Shown here: positions 34,085 through 42,171 of the stretch, in pieces
How the letters are laid out: each line of letters starts with the position of its first letter
How positions within the stretch are numbered: position 1 is the stretch's first letter
Assembly: GCA_903909435.1 (NCBI GenBank)
Contig: CAIVVT010000149.1
Coordinates: forward strand, 62,001 to 126,000
DNA length: 64,000 bases
DNA from: an uncultured Acidobacteriia bacterium
GTDB lineage: Bacteria; Acidobacteriota; Terriglobia; Bryobacterales; Bryobacteraceae
Reading direction: 5' to 3'
Notes under the pieces: generated by a model
The model's database searches: none
Seen by the model: only the letters and a program-made list of their open reading frames with translations
Told to the model about the DNA's origin: nothing
Translations under genes and position numbers: made by a program

Positions 34085-35665
34085 CTACCAAATCGACGCG
34101 ACCGTCCAAATCCTGATCGAGGCTCCAGCCAATTTGCCGCCATCGGAATAAACTGCGAGCTTGCGGCTATTCTGCTTAGGGAAGACGAGCTCGGTCATTA
34201 CCAGCCGGCCGTGCTCGGCAAAGACTTCAATCGAACTTCGATCAACCAGGATCCGAAGCTGCAGTTGCCCGGGATTCGCCAACGCCAGCGGGGCGCTGAC
34301 CCGCGCGGGGAAGTCCGCGCTGAAGCCGTCCTCGCCCGAGTTCGTCCGATCGATGAACAGTTCCTTGCGTTCAATGTTATAGCCGACCTGCGTATATGCC
34401 CCTTCGCCCCAGAGCAGCCGTAGCCCAGCCTCTTTCGCACCCCCAAGAGTGATCGTGGAGGTGAGATCGATCATCTTGTCCCCGCGGTTGTGACCGGCGA
34501 GGTACTTGTTGATTTCCTTCTCATTACCGATGAAACGCGTGAACGGCTGCCGGTGGAGCTTGGTTATGGCATCGGACGGCAACTGGATCAGACGCAGCCC
34601 ATCGGAGGTCGTGTGCAGTGAAAGCTTGCGCGGGAAAGTCATTTGGCCGCGCCAGGGGGAGGTCGGAAGCTTGCCGGCATACTGCCAGTTGTTCATCCAG
34701 CCGATCATGGTCTGAACTGGCGTCAGCGGCTGGGTTTGCGGATGCGTCGGCGATGGGGATTTGGGCAGGCCGTTGAACGTGAGCGCGCAATAACAATCCT
34801 TGCCATAGTCGGTCCAGAGTTGGAGCGAAGGGGGATTGTCGTTGACGAAGCGCTTGCCGTCAAAATGACCGACGAAATACTGCTCACCCGAGCCGCCCTG
34901 CAGCGCTCCGGGGTTTAAGCCGACTTTGAGCACCCAGCGCGTGTGCGTCGCATGCCCGTCTACGGGCAATTCGAACAGTTCCGGGCACTCCCACTGACCC
35001 GATGCCGCGCCCTCCGGACCGAAGTCGCTGAGATGTTCCCACTTCTTCAGGTCCGCCGAGCCGTAGAAGCGGACCTTGTGTTCGTCGGGCAGCGACACCG
35101 CCATCACCCAGTGTTTACCTTGCTCCGACCAGAAGACTTTCGGATCTCGAAAGTCGCTCATATGCAGATCCAGAACGGGGTTGCCCGAAAACTTCGTCCA
35201 GGTTCTGCCCCGGTCGTTCGAGTAGGCGAGGTTCTGTGTCTGGAGTGTTTTGCCCGCGGCCAACTCCGGCGTGTGGCCGGTGTAAACGGCCACCAGGCAC
35301 GGCTTGCCGCCGGTGCAGAAACCGCTCGTATTGTTGCGATCGACGACCGTGGAGCCGGTGAAGATCATGACGCCGTCTCCCTCGGGAATCGCGACCGGCA
35401 GTTCCTTCCAATGAACCAGGTCCGAACTGACGGCGTGGCCCCAGCTCATGTGCCCCCACTGGTCGCCGAACGGATTGTACTGAAAGAAGATGTGGTACTC
35501 GCCCTCGAAATAAACGAGCCCGTTGGGGTCGTTGGTCCAATTTACCCGCGGTGAGAAATGAAATTGAGGCCGATAGGGCTGGTTGTAGTCGCGGTCCTTG
35601 GGGGACTCGGCGAGCAGGCAGGTGGCGATCAGTGCAATGGAGCAGAGCAGGTGAGGGGACAACAC
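34085..35665 (-). CDS. Secreted GH32 glycosidase (levanase/invertase family)
   Basis: This 526-residue protein has a signal peptide (LLCSIALIATCLLAES) and a five-bladed GH32 catalytic domain. Its residues are the nucleophile Asp46 in NWTNDPNGL, Asp174 in FRDPKVFW (transition-state stabiliser) and acid/base Glu226 in WECPEL. A C-terminal beta-sandwich follows (about 370-526, ending in VRIWTV-like strands). GH32 enzymes cleave fructans (levan, inulin) or sucrose; the exported form favours an extracellular fructan. The start is GTG at 35665 with a weak ribosome site; no later in-frame ATG precedes the domain. It sits upstream of the M1 peptidase gene by 77 bases on the same strand. Confidence 0.93.
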   Translation of the reverse strand: MLSPHLLCSIALIATCLLAESPKDRDYNQPYRPQFHFSPRVNWTNDPNGLVYFEGEYHIFFQYNPFGDQWGHMSWGHAVSSDLVHWKELPVAIPEGDGVMIFTGSTVVDRNNTSGFCTGGKPCLVAVYTGHTPELAAGKTLQTQNLAYSNDRGRTWTKFSGNPVLDLHMSDFRDPKVFWSEQGKHWVMAVSLPDEHKVRFYGSADLKKWEHLSDFGPEGAASGQWECPELFELPVDGHATHTRWVLKVGLNPGALQGGSGEQYFVGHFDGKRFVNDNPPSLQLWTDYGKDCYCALTFNGLPKSPSPTHPQTQPLTPVQTMIGWMNNWQYAGKLPTSPWRGQMTFPRKLSLHTTSDGLRLIQLPSDAITKLHRQPFTRFIGNEKEINKYLAGHNRGDKMIDLTSTITLGGAKEAGLRLLWGEGAYTQVGYNIERKELFIDRTNSGEDGFSADFPARVSAPLALANPGQLQLRILVDRSSIEVFAEHGRLVMTELVFPKQNSRKLAVYSDGGKLAGASIRIWTVASIW

Positions 35666-35781
35666 GGAAACATTCTACTGCGTTCCACGGCTTTTGCTCC
35701 TCGATTCTTGGTGGGGATGAGTGACGACGCGGCCCGGGTCCTCGCCAACGGTGCGCCGCGACCCGGGCCGTGTCATGTCAG

Positions 35782-36573
35782 CTACTCGACGACCCGCGCC
35801 GACAGCACCAGGATTAGGGCCTCGTTACTCGCCCCAATGCGCGACTTACCGACCACTACCTTTTGGCCCTCCGGTATGCTCAGGTCCGTGTCGAAGCCAA
35901 CATCCATGAACTGGAATTGGGTTTGCCCCGTTTCAACCTGAAATCTCGTCGAAAACGTGAAGCCTTCCAAAGTGACGGAGTTCCTATTTCCGTCCTGTTC
36001 AACCCTCATGCTTTTGATTCGCATGCGGTACGAAGTGGGTGCTTTCACTCCTTCCGCAAGCGCGCCAAGCATCCCATTCACTTCACTTCCACGAGCCTCC
36101 CGGCCGCGAATCAACGCACTATCCAATAACCGGATATCGGTATATCCAAATATGGAACGGAGTTGCTTCGCCACCGGCGCAAGATCGGCAGGCAAGGCAT
36201 CGCCGCTCGAGCCCTTCGGCGCGGCGAGCAGGATGTGGGCTACGATCTCGACTCCGTGCTGCTGCGGAATGACGGCCCCCCTGGCCGGCGGCACGTCGTA
36301 GCGCTGGATGATCTCCTCGGCCAGTTTCACGAACGAGGGGTCGTAAGTGCCAATCGAAATGGCGTGCAGATCCCCTTGCGCGATTACGCGGTCCGGGCTC
36401 CCACCCTGTTCCATGTTGCCGAGGAGCTTCGCGAGGACATTGGCGTCGGCGTATTTCAGGTCGATTACCTTTTGAATCCACTTCGGCTTCCCGGCAGTTT
36501 CAGGGGGTGTCGTGCCATTTTGACCTGAAGCGAGGCTCGTCAAGCAGAATAGAGCGGTCAAGATCCATTTCAT
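35782..36573 (-). CDS. Exported secretin-like (NolW-type) short protein
   Basis: This 263-residue protein has a signal peptide (LTALFCLTSLASGQ). A secretin N-type subdomain follows (about 35-95: KVIDLKYADANVLAKLL and PSFVKLAEEIIQRYDVP). The C-terminal region (about 165-263) resembles the last beta-rich part of secretins, with IPEGQKVVVGKSRIG and ALILVLSARVV. At 263 residues it is far shorter than a pore-forming secretin and lacks the long transmembrane beta domain. It could be a pilotin-like or assembly partner, or a reduced secretin with a different job. The ATG at 36573 overlaps the stop of the upstream anti-sigma-like gene by 4 bases (ATGA), and it is third in the ECF-sigma operon. Confidence 0.75.
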   Translation of the reverse strand: MKWILTALFCLTSLASGQNGTTPPETAGKPKWIQKVIDLKYADANVLAKLLGNMEQGGSPDRVIAQGDLHAISIGTYDPSFVKLAEEIIQRYDVPPARGAVIPQQHGVEIVAHILLAAPKGSSGDALPADLAPVAKQLRSIFGYTDIRLLDSALIRGREARGSEVNGMLGALAEGVKAPTSYRMRIKSMRVEQDGNRNSVTLEGFTFSTRFQVETGQTQFQFMDVGFDTDLSIPEGQKVVVGKSRIGASNEALILVLSARVVE

Positions 36574-37028
36574 CGTGTTTCTCCCTTGGAATTCATTGCC
36601 CACAAAATCACCACGTTCGGGTCGTCAGTGATGATTCGCATAAACTGCGTTCGTTCCTCTCGCGGCGGCGCTGGAGGCGAACTCTTCACCGTTGCGCGCG
36701 CCTGCTCAACCCGTGCATGCGCCGGTTTTAACTTAGAATCGTCTTGAACCGGCTGGACCACGGGCCGCGACAGCGCGATCGAGGCCACCTCCGGAGCGCG
36801 GGGCGACTTGAGAGGCAGTGTCGCCGCCGTCCACGGAATCGCCACGGCCAACCACACCGCAGCCGCCGCAGTGGCGAGCGAGAGCCGCGTCGACCAGACC
36901 CGACTCCTTCGGCCGGCTTCGATCCGCTCTCGGACACCGGCGCGGACGGACGCCAGCGCGCTCTCGGGCAGAGCCTCATCGCGTAACGCCGCCAAGGCCT
37001 CCGAGAGTTCCCGATCCAGATCGCTCAT
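36570..37028 (-). CDS. Single-span membrane protein, likely anti-sigma-type partner
   Basis: This 152-residue protein has a charged N-terminal part (about 1-45) and one membrane helix at about 49-71 (SLATAAAAVWLAVAIPWTA). A Pro/Ala/Lys-rich linker and a conserved-looking C-terminal end (FMRIITDDPNVVILWAMNSK) follow. No zinc-binding HxxxCxxC motif of the ZAS type is present. Its place right after an ECF sigma factor, with a 4-base ATGA overlap at 37025-37028, and its topology (N-terminus inside, C-terminus outside) suit an anti-sigma or signal-transmitting partner. That role is inferred from position and layout only. Confidence 0.72.
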   Translation of the reverse strand: MSDLDRELSEALAALRDEALPESALASVRAGVRERIEAGRRSRVWSTRLSLATAAAAVWLAVAIPWTAATLPLKSPRAPEVASIALSRPVVQPVQDDSKLKPAHARVEQARATVKSSPPAPPREERTQFMRIITDDPNVVILWAMNSKGETR

Positions 37029-37555
37029 TTCCAGAACCTCCCGACGTATTCCTTCAACCGCGTCCGGGCCAGCGACAGGTGGCTGCGCACCGTACCTTCA
37101 CTCACGCCCAGAGCCTCGGCCGCTTTGGCAGACGATCGCCCCTCGATGGAGCACAGCACGACGACCGCCCGCTCCTGCGGGGTGAGCCGCCTCAGCCCGG
37201 CTTCGAGCAGGCTCCGCTTTTGCGACTCCTCGAGTCCGGATGCTGCCTCCGATGGCAGTGACGGCTCGACCAACAGTTCGCCCGTTTTCGGCCGCCGGCG
37301 CAACGCGTCGTAACAGACGTTGATCGTGGTGCGGTAGAGCCACGACTGCGCGGCCTGCTCCTCCACGCTGCGCAGATGACGGTACAGCCTCAGAAAGACC
37401 TCCTGCGCGGCGTCCTGGGCGTCTTCCCGATTGCCCAGCATCCGCCACGCCGTGCGCAGAACCAGACGCTCGTGCAGCGTCATCAGACGTTCCAGCACGG
37501 CCTCCTTCGATTCGGAGCCCCACGCCAACCCGCCCGTAATGCCTGCAAGCGCCAC
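37025..37555 (-). CDS. ECF-type RNA polymerase sigma factor
   Basis: The 176-residue protein has sigma-70 region 2 (about 25-90: ERLMTLHERLVLRTAWRML, EDAQDAAQEVFLRLYRHL) and region 4 (about 120-170: LTPQERAVVVLCSIEGRSSA and VSEGTVRSHLSLARTRL), with no region 3, as in ECF factors. It directs RNA polymerase to a small regulon in response to an outside signal. The annotated start is GTG at 37555; a later GTG preceded by AAGGAG (at the AVLERLMT segment) is possible, so the first ~20 residues are uncertain. It is first in a three-gene operon with 4-base overlaps and divergent from the PIG-L gene, sharing about 158 bases of regulatory DNA. Confidence 0.92.
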   Translation of the reverse strand: MALAGITGGLAWGSESKEAVLERLMTLHERLVLRTAWRMLGNREDAQDAAQEVFLRLYRHLRSVEEQAAQSWLYRTTINVCYDALRRRPKTGELLVEPSLPSEAASGLEESQKRSLLEAGLRRLTPQERAVVVLCSIEGRSSAKAAEALGVSEGTVRSHLSLARTRLKEYVGRFWK

Positions 37556-37713
37556 TCACAAGACAATACGCCCTGCTGCCCGGGAACGTTGAGGCGAAAT
37601 GACGAAGAAAATGCAGGGAGCGGCGCGAATGGCGCGCCGAGTCTGAGAACAAGACTGCGGCTTGCGCTGCAACGCATCCGCGATAATAGACATCTAAACC
37701 TCAGAGACAACCG

Positions 37714-40290
37714 ATGATCCTTTTGAAACTTCAGCAGTCAACCCAGATGCACCGGTCGAGCAATTCGCGGATTCGCTGGAGCGGTCTGTCTGCCGCCGTC
37801 GCGCTGCTGTCTATTGCTACGTCGACTCCAGCGCAGGTCGTGCGTCCCGTCACCGGACTGGGTGCCCTGGAGCAGCGGATCGAGAAACTGCGCGTGGTGG
37901 GAAGCCTGCTGATGATCGCCGCCCACCCCGACGACGAAAATAACCGTTCGCTGGCCTACTACGCTCAGGGACGCAAGTTGCGGACAGGCTATCTGTCGTT
38001 AACGCGGGGCGAGGGCGGGCAAAATCTGTTGGGCAGCGAGAAAGGTGCGCTGCTCGGCGTGATACGGACGCAGGAACTGCTGATGGCTCGGCGGGTGGAC
38101 GGGGCCGAGCAGTATTTCTCGCGCGCCATCGATTTCGGTTTTTCGAAATCGCCGGAAGAGTCCGTCGGCAAATGGGGGCGCGATGAGACGCTGTCAGACA
38201 TCGTGTGGGTGATTCGCAAGTTCCGGCCCGATGTCATTGTGCTGTCCTTCAGCGGCACCCCACGCGACGGCCACGGACACCATCAAGCCTCGGCAATTCT
38301 GGCTAAGGAGGCATTCCTGGCGGCGGCGGACCCTAAGCGCTTTCCGGAACAGCTTGACGCCGTGCAGCCGTGGCACGCCAAGCGCGTGGTTTGGAATACG
38401 TTCTTCGGACGCGCTCGCGACGTTTATCCCGACTCGAAAGAGATCACCATCGACACCGGCGAATACAACTCCGTGCTGGGCGTTTCGTACGCCGAGCTAG
38501 GAGGCTGGAGCCGCACGCAGCACCGCAGCCAGGGCCAGGGCTGGAGCGAGTTGAAGGGGACGGCGCCGGTAACGATGGTCGTCGTCGCAGGCGAGCCGCT
38601 GGAGCAGGACTTCCTGGACGGGATCGACACCTCCTGGGCCCGACTGCCCGGTGGCGCGGCGGTGGACGCGGCGCTCGCAGAGGCGCTCCATCTGCTGACG
38701 TGCACCAACACGGAAGCCGCGATCCCGTCGCTGCTGAAGGCACGTAAGCTGATCGCAGCGATCGACCACGCGGAGGCCCGTCTGAAGCTCAAGGAAGTGG
38801 ACGAGACCATCGCGCAGGCGATGGGGCTGTGGCTGGATGTCTCCGTCAATCGCGAGGAGGCCGCGCCCGGCATTGAGGTCGTGCTGGACCTGAACGCCGC
38901 CAACCGCTCCAAGATTCCGGCCGCGATCACTGCCGCGCAACTGGAAGGCCAGCCCGGATCCATGCCGGGCGTACCGGCGTTTACTCCGGTTGGCGACCTG
39001 CCATTCAATCAGCCGAAAGCGGCTCAGGTGCGCTACAGGATTCCGGACGGCGAACCGCCCACGCAGCCGTATTGGCTCCGCAGACCGCCGGTCGGCGACC
39101 GGTATGATGTCCGGGATCGCAACCTGCTCGGGCTCGCTGAGAACCCGCCCGTGCTCGTTTGCCGCTTCCGCGTGAAGATCGGCGACCAGAGCTTGGAATT
39201 CGTACGCCCCGTCGCGCGCCGCTTCTCCGACAAGATGCGCGGCGATACGACCCAGCCGCTCGTCATTGTGCCGCGGCTTTCGCTGGAGATGCCGTCATCG
39301 GCACTCGTTTTCCAGGATTCGAAGCCGCACACAGTCGAGGTAGGAGTGACATCCAACTCGAGCAGCGAGGCTGGAAGCGTGGTGCTTCAGGCGCCGCCCG
39401 GATGGAAAGTCGAGCCAGCCTCGCAGCGGCTCGGCCTGATCGCCGGGACTGGCCAACGCACGCGGGTGAGTTTCGAAGTGACCCCGCCCGACCAGCCATC
39501 CAGTGGCACGCTGCGCGCGGTTGCGACGAACGGCGCCGGCCTGGTGAATCAGGGCATCGTCCGCCTGACCTACGAGCATTTCCCGCAACAGACCATCCAG
39601 TCCCCGGCAGAAACGCCGGTGGTTCGTGCCGACGTGCGGATCGCGTCGAGACGGGTGGGCTATGTGGTGGGCGCGGGCGACGAGGTGCCGGACGTTTTGC
39701 GCCAATTGGGCTGCGAAGTTACTTCGCTCGAAGCCGCCGACCTAGCGAACGGCGATCTGTCGAAGTTCGACGCCATCGTGACGGGCGTGCGGGCCATCAA
39801 TCTGCGCGACGACCTGCGCGTAAGCCACGACCGACTGTGGGAGTATGTGGAGCGAGGCGGGACGGTGGTGGTGCAATACAACGTCCTCGACGGATTCGGA
39901 ACGCCGCCCAGCCCGCTGCATCATGCTGGACCCTATCCGATTACGATTAGCCGGAATCGAGTTACCGTTGAGGATTCGCCGGTCGAGGTCCTAAGCGCGA
40001 CCGATCCGCTGCTGAACTTCCCGAACAGAATCGTCCAAAGCGACTTCGACGGATGGGTGCAGGAGCGCGGGCTCTACTTCCCCTCGGAATGGGACGCGAA
40101 GTACAAGACTGTCGTCGCCAGCAATGACCCTGGCGAGAAGTCGCTGAGCGGCGGCATCCTGTACTGCAATTACGGACGTGGCGCTTATGTCTACACAAGC
40201 TACTCGTGGTTTCGGCAACTGCCTGCGGGCGTGCCCGGAGCCCTGCGCATTTTTGCGAACCTTGTGAGTGCGGGTAAAGCGCCAAGGTAA
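37714..40290 (+). CDS. Large exported PIG-L/LmbE-family deacetylase with C-terminal domains
   Basis: The 858-residue product has a signal sequence near residues 20-42 (LSAAVALLSIATSTPAQ) and a PIG-L deacetylase domain to about residue 290. Its metal motif is AAHPDDE (His71-Glu75), with GHGHHQ near 187. These zinc enzymes deacetylate N-acetyl sugars. The middle (about 390-640) holds beta-sandwich modules, including one with VFQDSKPHTVEVGVTSNSSSEAG. The end (about 650-858) has VGYVVGAGDEVPDVLRQLG and YVERGGTVVVQYNVL, which look like a ThuA/glutamine-amidotransferase-type fold. Start could be 37714 or the ATG at 37747. The stop overlaps a few bases with an out-of-use ATG; a symporter unit follows. 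Confidence 0.85.
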   Translation: MILLKLQQSTQMHRSSNSRIRWSGLSAAVALLSIATSTPAQVVRPVTGLGALEQRIEKLRVVGSLLMIAAHPDDENNRSLAYYAQGRKLRTGYLSLTRGEGGQNLLGSEKGALLGVIRTQELLMARRVDGAEQYFSRAIDFGFSKSPEESVGKWGRDETLSDIVWVIRKFRPDVIVLSFSGTPRDGHGHHQASAILAKEAFLAAADPKRFPEQLDAVQPWHAKRVVWNTFFGRARDVYPDSKEITIDTGEYNSVLGVSYAELGGWSRTQHRSQGQGWSELKGTAPVTMVVVAGEPLEQDFLDGIDTSWARLPGGAAVDAALAEALHLLTCTNTEAAIPSLLKARKLIAAIDHAEARLKLKEVDETIAQAMGLWLDVSVNREEAAPGIEVVLDLNAANRSKIPAAITAAQLEGQPGSMPGVPAFTPVGDLPFNQPKAAQVRYRIPDGEPPTQPYWLRRPPVGDRYDVRDRNLLGLAENPPVLVCRFRVKIGDQSLEFVRPVARRFSDKMRGDTTQPLVIVPRLSLEMPSSALVFQDSKPHTVEVGVTSNSSSEAGSVVLQAPPGWKVEPASQRLGLIAGTGQRTRVSFEVTPPDQPSSGTLRAVATNGAGLVNQGIVRLTYEHFPQQTIQSPAETPVVRADVRIASRRVGYVVGAGDEVPDVLRQLGCEVTSLEAADLANGDLSKFDAIVTGVRAINLRDDLRVSHDRLWEYVERGGTVVVQYNVLDGFGTPPSPLHHAGPYPITISRNRVTVEDSPVEVLSATDPLLNFPNRIVQSDFDGWVQERGLYFPSEWDAKYKTVVASNDPGEKSLSGGILYCNYGRGAYVYTSYSWFRQLPAGVPGALRIFANLVSAGKAPR

Positions 40291-40331
40291 TGTTGGGTGG
40301 ACCTGGATGTCAACCCAACCAAAGGAGCAAC

Positions 40332-40487
40332 ATGGATCCGCACTCGAACAGCGCCGGGCATGAGATCGACGGAGAAGAGCCGCCGCCGTTTCTCGGCTCG
40401 TGGCACCGGGTTTATCTGGCCATAGTGATCTATCTGGTGACGGTCATCGCGCTGTTCGGCTGGTTCACACGGAGCCTGAACCGGTGA
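40332..40487 (+). CDS. Small single-span membrane protein (51 residues) coupled to symporter
   Basis: The frame from ATG at 40332 to TGA at 40485-40487 encodes a hydrophilic N-terminal half (MDPHSNSAGHEIDGEEPPP), one membrane helix (VYLAIVIYLVTVIALFGWF) and a short basic end (TRSLNR). A very good ribosome site, AAAGGAG at 40321-40327, sits four bases before the ATG, which rules out the in-frame upstream ATG at 40290. Its stop overlaps the GTG start of an SSS-family symporter (GTGA). Small companions encoded next to SSS transporters are known in other families, so an auxiliary subunit is plausible; I know of no function for this one. Confidence 0.78.
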   Translation: MDPHSNSAGHEIDGEEPPPFLGSWHRVYLAIVIYLVTVIALFGWFTRSLNR

Positions 40488-42127
40488 GGCCGGCGGATTG
40501 GGCGGTGATGGCGCTGTCGCTGGCCAGCGTCATTTCTTACGGACTGTGGCGTAGCCGCGGCGCGCAGACGACGCAGCGCTTCATGCTGGCCAACAAGCAG
40601 ATGCCCTGGTACGCCATGGCACTGTCGATCATGGCGACGCAGGCCAGCGCGATCACTTTCATCTCAACCACCGGCCAGAGCTATGTGGACGGCATGCGCT
40701 TCGTGCAGTTCTACTTCGGGCTGCCCATCGCGATGATCCTCATCTCCGAGGTCGCCGTGCCGATTTACCACAGGACGAAGGTCTACACCGCGTACGAGTA
40801 TTTGGAGCAGCGTTTCGACGCCAAGACCCGTGCGCTGGTCGGTTCGGTATTCCTGATTCAGCGCGGGCTAGGCGTGGGGGTTGCGCTCGCGGCGCCGGCC
40901 GTCGTGATGACGGTGATCCTCGGATGGCCGGAGTGGATCACGACTACGGCGATGGGCGCGATCATCGTGCTCTATACCGTGAAAGGCGGCATCACTGCCA
41001 TCACGTGGTCCGAATTCCTACACATGATCATTCTCACGGTGGGCCTGATCGCCGCGTTCCTGACCGCGCTGCTCCTGCTGCCGCCCAACGTCCACCTCGC
41101 CGATGCCATCGCCATCGCCGGTGCGGCGCATAAGCTGAATCCGCTGGTTTGGAAGTTCGACCTGAACGACCGCTATAACCTCTGGAGCGGCCTCATCGGC
41201 GGCATGTTTCTTTCGCTCGCCTACTTTGGCTGCGATCAGAGCCAGGTGCAGCGTTACCTCACGGGAAAGAGCATTACGCAGAGTCGTCTGAGCCTGCTGT
41301 TCAATGCGGTTGCGAAGATCCCGATGCAATTCAGCGTTCTATTCATTGGGGCGATGGTCTTCGTGTTCTTCGTCTTCGAACGTCCGCCGGCCATCTTCCA
41401 TGTACGCGCCTGGGAAGAGGTGCGTCACTCGGAGGCGGGACGGTCCGCCGAGCAGAAGTTCAACGCGGCGTGGGACGCGCGTCGCGTCGCCGCCCTCGCA
41501 CCGGGACAGGCGGGTTTCGAGGCGGCGCAGAAGCAACTCGACGCGGCGAGACAGGAAGCCGCTGTAGTCGTGAGAAGGCATACGGGCGTCGAAGGCGCGG
41601 ACACCAACTACATCTTCCTCACGTTTGTGACGCGGTACATGCCCGTCGGGCTGGTGGGCCTGCTGATTGCCGCGATCTTCGCGGCCGCTATGAGCACGAT
41701 CAGTGCCGAGATCAACTCACTGGCCACGGTGACTGTAATCGACATCTACAAACGCTTCGTCCGGGGCGGCGCGACCGATCAACATTACCTGGTGATTTCG
41801 CGCGCGGCGACGGCTTTCTGGGGTTTGTATGCCGTGATCACGGCGCAGTACCTGAAGGGGGTGGGCGCGTTGATCGAGACCGTCAACCTGGTCGGATCGT
41901 TGTTTTACGGCGGGCTGCTGGGCGTCTTCACCCTGGCGTTCTTCTTCAAACGCGTGAAAGGCACGGCGGCATTCTGGGGCGTGCTGGCAGGGGAAGCAGC
42001 CATCTTCGGAACCAAATTCTTCACGAACATCGGCTTCCTTTGGTACAACGTAATTGGCGCGGTCGTAGTGGTGACGACAGGGCTGTTACTGACCGCGGCC
42101 ACGCCCCGCCGCGTTGATATCGCGTGA
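40484..42127 (+). CDS. SSS-family sodium/solute symporter
   Basis: The 547-residue inner-membrane protein has about 13 hydrophobic segments and SSS motifs: RFMLANKQMPWYAMALSIMA, FISTTGQSYVDGMRF, IPLYTVKGGITAITWSEFL-like region, GCDQSQVQRYLTGKS and the late FAAAMSTISAEINSLATV. An extra soluble insert at about 305-375 (HVRAWEEVRHSEAGRSAEQ and neighbouring helices) sits between membrane segments. The substrate (often sugar, sialic acid or organic acid) is not readable. The GTG at 40484 overlaps the stop of the small membrane protein by four bases. Nearby glycosidases and esterases suggest uptake of a sugar-derived product. Confidence 0.9.
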   Translation: MRPADWAVMALSLASVISYGLWRSRGAQTTQRFMLANKQMPWYAMALSIMATQASAITFISTTGQSYVDGMRFVQFYFGLPIAMILISEVAVPIYHRTKVYTAYEYLEQRFDAKTRALVGSVFLIQRGLGVGVALAAPAVVMTVILGWPEWITTTAMGAIIVLYTVKGGITAITWSEFLHMIILTVGLIAAFLTALLLLPPNVHLADAIAIAGAAHKLNPLVWKFDLNDRYNLWSGLIGGMFLSLAYFGCDQSQVQRYLTGKSITQSRLSLLFNAVAKIPMQFSVLFIGAMVFVFFVFERPPAIFHVRAWEEVRHSEAGRSAEQKFNAAWDARRVAALAPGQAGFEAAQKQLDAARQEAAVVVRRHTGVEGADTNYIFLTFVTRYMPVGLVGLLIAAIFAAAMSTISAEINSLATVTVIDIYKRFVRGGATDQHYLVISRAATAFWGLYAVITAQYLKGVGALIETVNLVGSLFYGGLLGVFTLAFFFKRVKGTAAFWGVLAGEAAIFGTKFFTNIGFLWYNVIGAVVVVTTGLLLTAATPRRVDIA

Positions 42128-42133
42128 GCTGGT

Positions 42134-42161
42134 GGTGGGCAGTACCTGAGCGCCGCCCACC
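42134..42161. terminator. Inverted repeat between convergent symporter and esterase genes
   Basis: GGTGGGC (42134-42140) pairs perfectly with GCCCACC (42155-42161) around a 14-base loop in the 44-base gap between two convergent genes. No T-run follows on either strand, so it may work as a bidirectional stop only weakly or with Rho. Confidence 0.3.
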
Positions 42162-42171
42162 GCGGCGAGTC

